This document shows positions 16,246-25,327 of a stretch of 53,630 nucleotides of DNA, in pieces. This DNA comes from Sphaerimonospora mesophila NBRC 14179 = JCM 3151 (GTDB lineage: Bacteria > Actinomycetota > Actinomycetes > Streptosporangiales > Streptosporangiaceae). The notes beneath the pieces are model-generated. The model was given only the letters and a program-made list of their open reading frames with translations, was not told the origin of the DNA and searched no databases. The stretch spans positions 1 through 53,630 of the forward strand of contig BCRI01000040.1 in the NCBI GenBank assembly GCA_001552515.1, in the 5' to 3' direction. The translations under genes and the position numbers were made by a program. Numbering within the stretch: the stretch's first letter is position 1; every line of letters starts with the position of its first letter.

Positions 16246-18609
16246 TCACGCAGGATGGGATGCCGTCAGATCGAGGGGGGAGGCGACGGAGTAGTCGCCG
16301 CCGGTCTCGGCCGCCCTGGGCACCACGCGGACCAGCGCCGGGGCGAGCAGCGGCTGCCTGGCGACCGGATCCCAGCCCGTGACGACCAGCGCCCCGTCCA
16401 TCACGCCGTCCATCACGCCGTCCATCGCTCCGTCCATCGCTCCGTCCACCGCGCCGTCAGCGCTCCCGTTCAGGACGTCGAGGTGCGCGCCGTTCAGATG
16501 GGTGCCGTTGGGAGACCCGCCGTTCAGGTGGCCGCCGTTGAGCGACGCGCCGTCGAGCGGAGCCTCGGCCTCCTGCGACGGCTCGTGGTCCGCCGCCGGC
16601 AGGAAGGCCCGGTCATGGTGTCCGGCCGCCCGGTTCTGCCGCGCCCCCGGCCGTGCCCCCTGGTGCGGCTCCGCGCCGTGCTCGGCTCCGGTCACGAGGT
16701 CGTGGCCGTACGTCTGGCACACATCGGGTCCGGTGTTGAAGCGGCCCCCCGCGTACAACCGCTCGGTGCCGTGCGAGGAGGACGGCGTGCAGGGCCACTG
16801 GACCCCGCCGCCGCGGCGCAGCCGCTCGTAGGTGATGCCGGTGTAGTCGCACGGGCGGCCCTTCGAGCACGCCTGCCACGCCTCGAACGCCGACCGGGCG
16901 TCGTACCAGCCGACGAGAGGCGCGCCGTCCCGGTCGCGGAAGTCCATCCGCCGCGCGTAGTCGAGGAAGATGTCCAGGTCGGGCCGGGCCTCGCCGGGCG
17001 GCTCCACGGCCCTGTCGCAGATGTGCACGGTGCGGTCGCCCCCGGTGACGGTGCCGGCCTTCTCGCCCCAGCCGGCCGCCGGGAGCACCACGTCGGCGAG
17101 CCGGGCCGTCTCGGTCAGAAACAGGTCCTGGACGACCACGAACAGGTCCTTCCGCCGCAGGATCCGGCCGGCGCCGGGCAGTGAGCGCACGGGGTCGGCC
17201 GCCGAGATCCACAGCAGCCCGATCGACCCCTCCTCGGCGTACCGGAAGATCCGCATGGCGTGGGTGGCCGGCCCCCGGCGCGGGAGGTCGACGTTCCACA
17301 GGGCGGCGAGCTCGCGCACGTGGCGGGGGTTGGCCCAGTTGCGCAGCCCCGGAAGGCCGCCGGCCGCGCCCGTCTCCAGCGCGCCCCGCGCTGACGACGG
17401 CCCGCCCGCGTGCAGGATGCCGGCCCCCGGGTGGCCCAGCATGCCGCGCAGCAGGTGGACGTTGCCGACCTGGCAGGTGGCCGCCGTGGCCTGCCAGGCC
17501 AGGTGGAAGCCGCCGGCCACGACGGACACGAGGCGTTCCGCCGCCCCGAGGATCTCGGCGGCCTGCTCGATCAGGCTCACCGGCACGCCGCAGATCTCGG
17601 CGGCCCGTTTGGCCGGATAGGCGTCCACGGTCAGGCACAGCTCCTCGAAGCCCGCCGTGTGGTTCGCCACGTAGGCCTCGTCGTACCAGCCGTTGGCGAT
17701 CAGCTCGTGCAGCAGGCCGTTCATCAGGGCGACGTTGGTGCCGCGCCGTACGGCCAGGTGCACGTCGGCCTCCCGCGCGGCCGGCGTGCCCTCCGGGCCG
17801 ACGACGATCAACGCCGGGGGGCCGGGGCCGAGGCGGCGGTCGAGCACCCGCTCCCACAGCACGTGCTGCACGCCCTGGCCGCTCCCCCCGCTCTGGCCGC
17901 AGCCCCACAGCGCGAGCGCGTCGCAGTGGTCGACGTCGCCGTACGAGCCGGGCGGCCCGTCGGTGCCGAAGCTCTCCATGAGGGCCGCGGCCGCGGCCGC
18001 CGCGCTCAGGCGCGTGTCGCCGTCAAGGTGCGGCGTGCCGATCCCGGCCCAGCCGATGACGGCCAGGGTGTAGCACTCCTCGAGGAACAGCCGCCCGCCC
18101 GTGTGAAAACCGATGCGGCCCCATCCCCCGGGTCCGGCCAGCAGTTCCAGGGAGCGGGCGACGACGCGCTCCATGGCGGCGTCCCAGGTCGTCTCCACCA
18201 GCCGGCCGTGCTCCCTGACCAGGGGCCTGGTCAGCCGTCCCGGCCGGTCCTGCCCCACATGCCGCCAGCCCTGCCGTTCCTGGGGGTCCAACCGGCCGTG
18301 GTTGACCCGGTCGCCGGCCCTCCCCCGCATCCCCACCACGCGGCCGCCGCGCACCGCGAGGTCGAGCGCGTCGCCGTGCGCGGAGACGGCGGGCACCCAC
18401 GTCTCGACATCGGCCTCGGTGGTCCCCTCGTCGAGGAGGACGTCGACCCGCACCGGCCAGGGGCTGCCGAGGCAGATCTCCGCGGGCAGCGCGTCGCGCA
18501 GGCGGCCCGGGAGGGCGGCGGCCAGCCGTTCCACCGCCCCGGGAGGTCCGTACGGCGTGCGCGGTCCACTGAGCACCCCACCATTGAGGGCGGCGGTCCG
18601 GTCCAGCAC
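16246..18609 (-). CDS. degenerate molybdopterin oxidoreductase (nitrate reductase-like), probably non-catalytic
   Basis: The 787-residue protein is plainly homologous to actinobacterial assimilatory nitrate reductase-like MopB enzymes (GRLFLEECYTLAVIGWAGIG, NGWYDEAYVANHTAGFEEL, NVHLLRGMLGHPGAGIL, RPDLDIFLDYARRMDFRDRD, GRPCDYTGITYERLR). Yet key ligands are gone: the N-terminal CxxCxxxC region reads WVPAVSAHGDALDLAV, the fourth cluster Cys (normally GRLCPKG) is GRLDPQERQG, and the usual TRLC Mo-ligand Cys is TRLS. The C-terminal MGD-binding domain is replaced by an LNG/MDG-repeat tail (about residues 690-735). It should bind no 4Fe-4S cluster. The GTG at 18609 is chosen because GGAGGTG precedes it; an in-frame ATG at 18720 lacks a site. 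A structural or regulatory role is possible, or slow decay. Confidence 0.85.
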   Translation of the reverse strand: MLDRTAALNGGVLSGPRTPYGPPGAVERLAAALPGRLRDALPAEICLGSPWPVRVDVLLDEGTTEADVETWVPAVSAHGDALDLAVRGGRVVGMRGRAGDRVNHGRLDPQERQGWRHVGQDRPGRLTRPLVREHGRLVETTWDAAMERVVARSLELLAGPGGWGRIGFHTGGRLFLEECYTLAVIGWAGIGTPHLDGDTRLSAAAAAAALMESFGTDGPPGSYGDVDHCDALALWGCGQSGGSGQGVQHVLWERVLDRRLGPGPPALIVVGPEGTPAAREADVHLAVRRGTNVALMNGLLHELIANGWYDEAYVANHTAGFEELCLTVDAYPAKRAAEICGVPVSLIEQAAEILGAAERLVSVVAGGFHLAWQATAATCQVGNVHLLRGMLGHPGAGILHAGGPSSARGALETGAAGGLPGLRNWANPRHVRELAALWNVDLPRRGPATHAMRIFRYAEEGSIGLLWISAADPVRSLPGAGRILRRKDLFVVVQDLFLTETARLADVVLPAAGWGEKAGTVTGGDRTVHICDRAVEPPGEARPDLDIFLDYARRMDFRDRDGAPLVGWYDARSAFEAWQACSKGRPCDYTGITYERLRRGGGVQWPCTPSSSHGTERLYAGGRFNTGPDVCQTYGHDLVTGAEHGAEPHQGARPGARQNRAAGHHDRAFLPAADHEPSQEAEAPLDGASLNGGHLNGGSPNGTHLNGAHLDVLNGSADGAVDGAMDGAMDGVMDGVMDGALVVTGWDPVARQPLLAPALVRVVPRAAETGGDYSVASPLDLTASHPA
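16392..16457. repeat. 12-bp tandem repeat in the tail of the MopB homologue
   Basis: The unit CCGTCCATCACG and variants recur six times at exact 12-nt spacing (CCGTC at 16394, 16406, 16418, 16430, 16442, 16454). On the coding strand this gives the tetrapeptides DGAV, DGAM, DGAM, DGVM, DGVM. A second, 15-nt-periodic stretch (about 16480-16565) encodes xxLNG units. Confidence 0.85.
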
Positions 18610-18803
18610 CTGACACCTCCGCGGTGACGATGTGTGAACGACGCTCCCCGTACCCCGTAGTAAGCACCCCTCATCGCGGAATCGGGGGAACTGACCGGTT
18701 GCTTTTCGAATACTTGCCAAATGCCGTTAATTACGGCGTGTGACCCCTTTGACGGCTAGAGATCTGTAAAGTGCATTTACTGGGCCCTGTCGACACGGCT
18801 GAC

Positions 18804-18822
18804 CGGGATCGAGCAGATCCCG
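18804..18822 (+). promoter_or_regulatory. hairpin in the leader of the LAL regulator gene
   Basis: CGGGATC (18804-18810) and GATCCCG (18816-18822) form a perfect 7-bp stem with loop GAGCA, ending 15 bp before the ATG at 18838. It could be an operator or a leader hairpin. Confidence 0.4.
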
Positions 18823-18837
18823 TCACTTGGGGTAGGA

Positions 18838-21726
18838 ATGGATGAACGTACGGCCCGGCCGGTCGTGACGGGCGCTCAGCCGCCGCTGGTCGGCCGGCGG
18901 GACGTGATCGACGCGCTGCGCGGCGCACTCGACGCGAGCCTCCGGGAGGGATTCCAGTTCGTCGCGCTGGCCGGCGAGCCCGGCGCGGGCAAGACACGGC
19001 TGCTCGGCGAGCTGGCGGAGCTGTCCGCCGAGCGCGGCTTCGTCCGGCTCTGGGGGCGGGCCGCCGAGTTCGAGCAGGTGATGCCGTTCAGCGCGCTCGT
19101 GGACGCGCTCGACGACCACCTGGACGCACGACGTCCGGAGATCGCCGAGACCCTGCCTGCCGCGCACGCCGCCCCGCTGGCGCGGGTCTTCCCCGCGCTG
19201 GCCGCCACCGGGCCGGTCTCCGAGGCGCCCGAGGGGGAGTTCGACGACGACGAGCGCAGTGGCCTCGGCCGCTACCGCGTCTACCGCGCGCTGCGCCGGC
19301 TGCTCGCCGCGCTGGCCGGGCCCTCGGGGCTCGTGCTGATCCTCGACGACGTGCACTGGGCCGACGAGGGCTCGATGGAGTTCCTCGACCACATCGTCAG
19401 GCACCCGGTGGGCGCACCGATTCTGATCGCGGTCGCGTACCGTCCGGCCCAGTCGACGCCGCGCCTGACCACGCTCGTCCACGGGGCGGGGCGGCACGGC
19501 CACGAGATCGTGGTCGGCCCGCTCGGCCCGGCCGAGGCCGCGCAGTTCCTCGGCCGCTCGGTCACCCGGGGCCACGGCCGGGCGTTGTACGAGGCGAGCG
19601 GCGGCAACCCGTTCTATCTGGAGGCCCTGGCCCGGATGTACGACGCCGACGTGGCCGCGCTGCCGCCCACCGCGCTGGCCGCGCTCCGGATCGAGCTGGA
19701 CGGCCTGCCCCCGGCCGCGCTGCTGCTGGCCCAGGCCGCGGCGGTGGCCGCCGACGAGTTCGAGCCCGCCGTCGCGGCCGTCGCCGCCGAGATGCCGCTG
19801 CCCACCGCGCTGGACGCGCTGGACGCGCTGGTGGAGCGGGACATCACCCGGGCGGCCGGGGCCGGCAGGTTCCGCTTCCGCCACCCGCTGGTACGGCAGG
19901 CCGCCTACGAGTCGGCAGCGCCGGGGTGGCGCCTGGGCGCCCATGCGCGCATCGCCGCGCATTTCGCCGCTCTCGGCGCCCCCGCCACGGCGCGGGCCCT
20001 CCACGTGGAGCAGTCGGGTTCGTTCGGCGACAGGGAGTCGATCTCCGTGCTGGTCGAGGCGGCCCGGGCGGTCGTCGCGCACGCGCCCGCGACCTCCGCC
20101 CACTGGCTGCGGGCCGCGCTGCGGCTGATGCCGGACGACCAGGAGGCGTGCGAGGACCGGCTGGCCCTGCTGATGGAGCTGAGCTGGGCACAGGGCATCA
20201 GCGGCAGGCTCGCCGAGGGCCGCGACACCGCCCGCGAACTGCTGCGGCTGCTCCCGGAGGACGACTACGCGCGCAGGGGACGCGCGGCCCGGGTGTGCGC
20301 GCTGATGGAGCGCCAGCTCGACCGTCCGCACGAGGCCCGCGCGCTGCTGCTCGACGAGCTCAGCCGCATGCCCAACCCGCGGGCGGCCGAGGCGGTGCCG
20401 CTGCGGATGCGGCTGGTCGCCGAGAGCATGATGCGGGTCGACTTCCGCGCCGCGCAGGCGGTTTTGGACCTGATGCCGGACTCGGCCGACGACTGGGAGC
20501 CGGGGCTCGCCGTCGCCGTCGCCGCGCTGCGGCCGATGCCGGCCTTCGCGGCCGGACGGACCGAGGACGCGCTGCGCAGCGCGGAGACCGCCGACCGGCT
20601 GCTCGCGGCCGCACCCGACGAGCACCTGTCCGAGTGGCTGGACGCCATCGCGTGGCTGTGCTGGGCGGAGAGCTACCTCGGCCGGTACGGCGACGCCCTG
20701 CGCCACTTCGACCGGGCCGCGGCCGTCGCCCGGTCGACCGGACAGAGCTACATCCTGACGAACCTGCTGGCGGGCCGCGCCAAGACGCTGGTGGCGCTCG
20801 GCCGCCTGGACGAGGCCATGGAGACCGCCGAGGAGTCCGTCGAGGGCGCGCGGCTGCTCGACTCGGGCCAGCAGCTCGTGTTCGCGCTCACCCAGCTCTG
20901 CCTGGCCGCCTCGTGGCGCGGCGACGACGAGACCGCCGTGCTCGCCGGCGACGAGGCCGTACGGCGCGGCGTCGGCGGCGGCGAGGTGTGGGAGGCCACC
21001 GCACGCTTCGCCAGGGGCCAGGCACTGATCAACGCGGGACGGCCGGAGGAGGGCGCCGAGGCCGTGCTGGACGCCTGCGACCGGTTCGAATCGCCGAAGC
21101 TGGACCGGGGGACGCTGCTGCAGGCGTGCGAGGCGCTGGCCTGGGCGGCGGCGGTCCGCGGCGAGGACGCGCAGGCGGCGGCCTGGGCGGACCGCACGGC
21201 ACGGCTCGACGACCCCCGCCTGCCGGCCTTCGCCGGGCTCGTCCCGCTCGCCCGCGCACACGGCCTGCGCCGTACCCGCCCGGCCGACTCCGCCGCGGCG
21301 GCCGAGGAGGCGGCCGGCCTGCTGAGGGGGTGCGAGCGGCGCCTGGACGCCGGGCGCGCCATGCTCGCGGCCGGGCTGGCGCATCTGGAGGCCGCGCAGC
21401 GGAGCCGGGCGCGCGACTGCCTCAAATCCGCCGTCGAGATCCTGGAGGCGTGCGGCGCGCGGACCATGACGGCGCGGGCGCACCGCGCGCTGCGCCGGCT
21501 CGGCGTCCGCGTGGCCACCGCCGCCGCGCCGACGGCCGGGCTCGGGCTGTCCCCCCGGGAGTGGGAGGTGGCCAAGCTGGTGGCGCAGGGCCTCACCAAC
21601 CAGCAGGTCGCCCAGCGGCTGTTCCTCAGCGTGCGCACGGTCGAGACGCACCTGTCGCGGATCTTCACCAAGCTCGAGGTCTCTTCCCGGGTCGGCGTGG
21701 CCACCGCCCTGAGCCGCGCACGATGA
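18838..21726 (+). CDS. LAL-type LuxR family transcriptional regulator with AAA ATPase
   Basis: A 962-residue LAL (large ATP-binding LuxR) regulator. Walker A is at residues 46-54 (GEPGAGKTR), Walker B is LVLILDDVHWAD, the middle is an alpha-helical TPR-like region of about 500 residues (repeated Ala/Leu/Arg helices), and the C-terminus has a LuxR helix-turn-helix (LSPREWEVAKLVAQGLTNQQ; VRTVETHLSRIFTKLEV). Members bind an inducer and ATP and activate nearby operons. It is in the same orientation as, and about 90 bp upstream of, the hydrolase and GMC oxidoreductase genes, which are the likely targets. The ATG at 18838 has GGTAGGA before it. Confidence 0.93.
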   Translation: MDERTARPVVTGAQPPLVGRRDVIDALRGALDASLREGFQFVALAGEPGAGKTRLLGELAELSAERGFVRLWGRAAEFEQVMPFSALVDALDDHLDARRPEIAETLPAAHAAPLARVFPALAATGPVSEAPEGEFDDDERSGLGRYRVYRALRRLLAALAGPSGLVLILDDVHWADEGSMEFLDHIVRHPVGAPILIAVAYRPAQSTPRLTTLVHGAGRHGHEIVVGPLGPAEAAQFLGRSVTRGHGRALYEASGGNPFYLEALARMYDADVAALPPTALAALRIELDGLPPAALLLAQAAAVAADEFEPAVAAVAAEMPLPTALDALDALVERDITRAAGAGRFRFRHPLVRQAAYESAAPGWRLGAHARIAAHFAALGAPATARALHVEQSGSFGDRESISVLVEAARAVVAHAPATSAHWLRAALRLMPDDQEACEDRLALLMELSWAQGISGRLAEGRDTARELLRLLPEDDYARRGRAARVCALMERQLDRPHEARALLLDELSRMPNPRAAEAVPLRMRLVAESMMRVDFRAAQAVLDLMPDSADDWEPGLAVAVAALRPMPAFAAGRTEDALRSAETADRLLAAAPDEHLSEWLDAIAWLCWAESYLGRYGDALRHFDRAAAVARSTGQSYILTNLLAGRAKTLVALGRLDEAMETAEESVEGARLLDSGQQLVFALTQLCLAASWRGDDETAVLAGDEAVRRGVGGGEVWEATARFARGQALINAGRPEEGAEAVLDACDRFESPKLDRGTLLQACEALAWAAAVRGEDAQAAAWADRTARLDDPRLPAFAGLVPLARAHGLRRTRPADSAAAAEEAAGLLRGCERRLDAGRAMLAAGLAHLEAAQRSRARDCLKSAVEILEACGARTMTARAHRALRRLGVRVATAAAPTAGLGLSPREWEVAKLVAQGLTNQQVAQRLFLSVRTVETHLSRIFTKLEVSSRVGVATALSRAR

Positions 21727-21813
21727 TGTACGGGTTTTCCACGATGCCGACATCCGCGGCGGGACTGGAATGGTTGCCCCGTGCCCTGAACGCGGGGGCA
21801 CGAGGAGGCGAGA

Positions 21814-22935
21814 ATGGGTCACCGCATCCCGCGCTTCACGTCGGCGGGAGTGGCCGAGGCCGAGGTGTCGGTGCATCCGTTCACCACGGAGGACGAGTTG
21901 GGGCTCACCCTGACCCGGTTCCGCCGGGGCGGCCAGGACGGTGGCGACGGTCACGACGACGTCGTGCTGCTCGTACACGGCCTGACCTCGTCCAGCGACA
22001 TGTTCATCATGCCGGAGCAGGTGAACCTGGTCCGGTTCCTGCACGGCAACGGGTTCGGCGACGTGTGGGCGCTGGACTTCCGGATGAGCAACCGGTTTCC
22101 GTACAACGTGGAGACCCGCCGGGACACGCTGGACGACATCGCCTGCTTCGACTTCCCGGCCGCGCTGCGTGAACTCCGCCGCCACACGGGGGCGCGGCGG
22201 GTTCACGTGATCGCGCACTGCCTGGGGTCGGTGTCGTTCCACATGAGCCTGTTCGGCGGTGTGATCGACGGGATCGCGAGCCTGGTCGCCAACAGCGTGG
22301 GCCTGACGCCCCGGGTGCACGGCTGGGCCCGGCTCAAGCTCATGCTCGGGCCGGAGCTGCTCGAGTACGGCCTGGGCCTGCCGTACCTGGATCCGCGTTT
22401 CCGGGACGCTCCCCCGCTCACCCGCCGGTGGCTGCTGGCCCGGGCCGTCTCCCTGGCCCACCCGGAATGCCGGGAGGCGGCCTGCCACATGCAGAGCTTC
22501 ATGTGGGGCAGCGGCAGGCCCGCGATGTACCGGCATCGCAACCTGCGGCGGGAGACCCACGTCCACGGGCGCCTCGCCGACCTCAACGGCGCCTGCTCGC
22601 TGCACTACTACCGGCACGTGCGGAAGATGGTCGCGGCTGGGCGGGTGGTGCGGTTCGACGCCGGCGACCCGCGGCACGCGGCGCTGCCGCGCGACTACCT
22701 GGCGCGCGCCGCCGAGATCGACACGCCGATCCTCTACCTGACCGGCGACCACAACGACGTGTTCACCGACTCCAACGTGGCCTGCCACCGGCTGCTGTCA
22801 CGGATCAGTCCCGGGCGGCACGAGCTGCGGATCATCCCGGGCTACGGGCACATCGACCCCCTGATCGGCGGGAACGCGCACCTGGACGTGTTCCCGCACA
22901 TCCTCGACTTCCTCAAGCGGACCTCCTCAGGCTGA
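21814..22935 (+). CDS. alpha/beta hydrolase with Cys at the nucleophile position
   Basis: A 373-residue alpha/beta hydrolase. The oxyanion-hole segment is VVLLVHGLTSSSDMF. The nucleophile elbow reads VIAHCLGSVSF, so the usual GxSxG is A-H-C136-L-G and the nucleophile would be Cys, as in dienelactone hydrolase. A late Asp (TGDHNDVFTD) and His (GYGHIDPLIG) complete a triad. There is no signal peptide. Its stop is 10 bp before the GMC oxidoreductase start, and I recall the same AHCxGS elbow in hydrolase domains fused or linked to cholesterol-oxidase-like GMC proteins. The joint substrate is probably a sterol-like or lipid alcohol or ester, unproven. Confidence 0.85.
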   Translation: MGHRIPRFTSAGVAEAEVSVHPFTTEDELGLTLTRFRRGGQDGGDGHDDVVLLVHGLTSSSDMFIMPEQVNLVRFLHGNGFGDVWALDFRMSNRFPYNVETRRDTLDDIACFDFPAALRELRRHTGARRVHVIAHCLGSVSFHMSLFGGVIDGIASLVANSVGLTPRVHGWARLKLMLGPELLEYGLGLPYLDPRFRDAPPLTRRWLLARAVSLAHPECREAACHMQSFMWGSGRPAMYRHRNLRRETHVHGRLADLNGACSLHYYRHVRKMVAAGRVVRFDAGDPRHAALPRDYLARAAEIDTPILYLTGDHNDVFTDSNVACHRLLSRISPGRHELRIIPGYGHIDPLIGGNAHLDVFPHILDFLKRTSSG

Positions 22936-22945
22936 GAGCACATAG

Positions 22946-25192
22946 ATGGAACACGTCGACGCTGTCGTTGTCGGCTCTGGATTCGGTGGAGCGGTGGCGG
23001 CCTACCGCCTGGCCGAGGCGGGGCTGTCGGTGGTGGTGCTGGAGCGAGGCCGGCCCTACCCGCCCGGCTCGTTCCCGCGCGGCCCCGCCCAGCTCGGCCG
23101 CGCCTTCTGGGATCCCGACGCCGGGCTGTACGGCATGTTCGACGTGTGGAGCTTCCGCGACTGCGACTCGGTGGTCGGCTGCGGGCTCGGCGGCGGCTCA
23201 CTCGTCTACGCCAACGTGCTGCTGCGCAAGGACGAGGAGTGGTTCGTCCACGAGCAGCCGCTGCCGGACGGCGGCTACGAGTCGTGGCCGGTGACCCGGG
23301 CCGAGCTCGATCCGCACTACGACGCGGTCGAACGCATGATCGGCGTGTCGCCGTACCCGCTGGCCCATCCGGCCTACGCCGACACGCTCAAGACGCTGGC
23401 GATGCGGGACGCGGCGGCCGAGCTCGGGCTCGACTGGCGGCTGCCGCCGCTGGCCGTCGGTTTCGCCCCCTCCCCCGGCGCCGAGCCGGGTCTCGGGCTG
23501 CCGATCGCCGACCCCGAGTACGGCAACCTGCACGGGGTGCCCCGCCGCACCTGCCGGCTGTGCGGGGAATGCGACATCGGCTGCAACGACGGCGCGAAGA
23601 ACAGCCTGGACCACACCTATCTCGCCGCTGCCCGGCATCACGGGGCCGACCTGCGGACCCTGCACGAGGTGCGCGGCATCCGGCCGAGGGTGAACGGCGG
23701 CTACGACGTCGCCTACGTCGTGCACCTGCCGCCGGCCTCGCCCGACGAGGAGGAGCGGCTGCGGCCGAGATGGACCGGCCCGCACACCATCAGCTGCGAC
23801 CGGCTCGTCCTCGCCGCCGGGACGTTCGGCACGTCCCGGCTGCTGCTGCACGACCGCGCCGCCTTCCCCGGCCTGAGCCGTACGCTCGGAACGCGCTTCT
23901 CCGGCAACGGCGACGTGCTGGCGTTCCTGCTGCGGGCCACCGATCGCAGCAGGACCCGGCCGATCAACGCCGCCAGGGGGCCGGTGATCACCAGCGCGAT
24001 CCGGCTGGACGACTCCTACATCGAGGACGGCGGCTACCCTGCCTTCGTCGACTACCTGGTCGAGGGCGCCGACGTCAGGGCCGGTCTCGGGCGGGCGGCG
24101 CGGTTCGTGCTGGAGCGGCTGCGCGGCCTGCTGACGAACGACACCAACCTGTCGGCCGAGCTCGCCCACCTGATCGGCCGGGGTGAGCTGTCGGGGAGCT
24201 CGCTGCCGCTGCTCGGCATGGGCCTGGACGTGCCGGACGGGGTGCTGCGGCTGCGCGACGGCCGGCTCGACCTCGTCTGGACGGCCGAGACGAGCAGGGC
24301 CTACTTCGACCGGCTGCGCACGACCATGCGCAGGATCGGCGACGTGCTGGGCGCCGACTACGCCGGCAGCCCGTCCCGGTGGCGCGACCGCGTGATCACC
24401 GCGCATCCGCTCGGCGGGGCGCCGATGGGGCGCCACCCCGGTGAGGGGGTGTGCGACGCCCACGGCGAGGTGTTCGGCTTCCCCGGGTTGTACGTCGCCG
24501 ACGGCGCGGCCATGCCGGGACCGGTCGGGGCCAACCCCGCGCTGACCATCGCCGCGCTGGCCGACCGGATGAGCACGAGGATGCTGGAGACGCGCACGCC
24601 GGTCCGCCGGCGGGACGGACACCGGCCGGGGACGGCGACGGCGCTGTGGTTCGTCGAGGAGATGCGGGGCGTCCTCGGGGCCGACCCGTGCACCTTCCGC
24701 CTGACCATCACCGTCGACGACGCCGAACGCTTCCTCGCGGAGCCGGAGCACCGGGCCCGGGCCGAGGGCTGGATCGACGTCGCCGGCTGCGGGGGCCGTC
24801 GCCCCGTCGCGCAGGGCTGGTTCAACCTCTTCGTCCCCGGAGCGGAGCCCGATCAGAGGCGCATGTGCTATCGGCTGCACTTCTGGGACGACTCGAACCG
24901 GCCCCGCACGCTGACGGGCTGGAAGGACGTCGGCCACGGCCCGCCGACCCGGCTGTGGCTGGACACCTCCACGCTGTACGTCCGGCTGCTGGCCGGACAT
25001 GTGGCGGAGGGCGAGGACGGGGAGGCGGAGGAGATCGCCTCGGGGACGCTGCGGATCACCCCGGCGGACCTGGCGAGGATGCTGTCCACCTTCCGCACGG
25101 AGGGACCGGACGGCGCGGGGGCCCTCGGCCGCTTCTGCGGGTTCTTCCTCGGCGAGCTGTGGGACGTCTACCGGCCGCGTCAGGGGGCCTGA
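22946..25192 (+). CDS. GMC oxidoreductase, cholesterol oxidase-like, with extra C-terminal domain
   Basis: A 748-residue flavoenzyme. The Rossmann FAD motif VVVGSGFGGAVAAYRL opens it; GCGLGGGSLVYANVLL is the second GMC signature; a CxxCxxCxxxC cluster (C203, C206, C209, C213 in CRLCGECDIGC) is characteristic of this subgroup and may bind Fe-S or zinc; HPLGGAPMGRHP and GPVGANPALTIAALADR are the C-terminal GMC signatures. Residues about 545-748 form an additional domain (FRLTITVDDAERFL, LHFWDDSNRPRTLTGWKDVG) seen in some cholesterol-oxidase-like proteins. No signal peptide. It is coupled (10 bp) to the hydrolase gene and both lie downstream of a LAL regulator. Confidence 0.92.
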   Translation: MEHVDAVVVGSGFGGAVAAYRLAEAGLSVVVLERGRPYPPGSFPRGPAQLGRAFWDPDAGLYGMFDVWSFRDCDSVVGCGLGGGSLVYANVLLRKDEEWFVHEQPLPDGGYESWPVTRAELDPHYDAVERMIGVSPYPLAHPAYADTLKTLAMRDAAAELGLDWRLPPLAVGFAPSPGAEPGLGLPIADPEYGNLHGVPRRTCRLCGECDIGCNDGAKNSLDHTYLAAARHHGADLRTLHEVRGIRPRVNGGYDVAYVVHLPPASPDEEERLRPRWTGPHTISCDRLVLAAGTFGTSRLLLHDRAAFPGLSRTLGTRFSGNGDVLAFLLRATDRSRTRPINAARGPVITSAIRLDDSYIEDGGYPAFVDYLVEGADVRAGLGRAARFVLERLRGLLTNDTNLSAELAHLIGRGELSGSSLPLLGMGLDVPDGVLRLRDGRLDLVWTAETSRAYFDRLRTTMRRIGDVLGADYAGSPSRWRDRVITAHPLGGAPMGRHPGEGVCDAHGEVFGFPGLYVADGAAMPGPVGANPALTIAALADRMSTRMLETRTPVRRRDGHRPGTATALWFVEEMRGVLGADPCTFRLTITVDDAERFLAEPEHRARAEGWIDVAGCGGRRPVAQGWFNLFVPGAEPDQRRMCYRLHFWDDSNRPRTLTGWKDVGHGPPTRLWLDTSTLYVRLLAGHVAEGEDGEAEEIASGTLRITPADLARMLSTFRTEGPDGAGALGRFCGFFLGELWDVYRPRQGA

Positions 25193-25206
25193 GGTCGTGT
25201 CCCGCC

Positions 25207-25243
25207 GATCTTCCCGCCCGCCGCGGGCGCCGCGGCGAAGATC
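25207..25243 (+). terminator. hairpin after the GMC oxidoreductase gene
   Basis: The arms GATCTTC (25207-25213) and GAAGATC (25237-25243) enclose a second, very GC-rich stem (CGCCCG/CGGGCG). It stands 14 bp after the stop codon and fits a terminator of the hydrolase-GMC operon, though without a T run. Confidence 0.55.
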
Positions 25244-25327
25244 AACGCACACTCCTAGATCACCCCTCGGCAACAAGCCTCGCGTTGGTTCTACTATTCG
25301 ACCGGTTTCGCCCTAGAATCCGCCCTT

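Noticed and set aside
16255-17184. Plus-strand 309-codon ORF opposite the MopB homologue tail
   Set aside because: Its residues are Val/Arg/His repeats produced by reading the repeat tail in antisense; no conserved domain.
18823-22788. Minus-strand 1321-codon open frame
   Set aside because: It is the antisense shadow of the LAL regulator and hydrolase genes, caused by high GC at third codon positions; it has no domain and is rich in R, G, P, H and Q.
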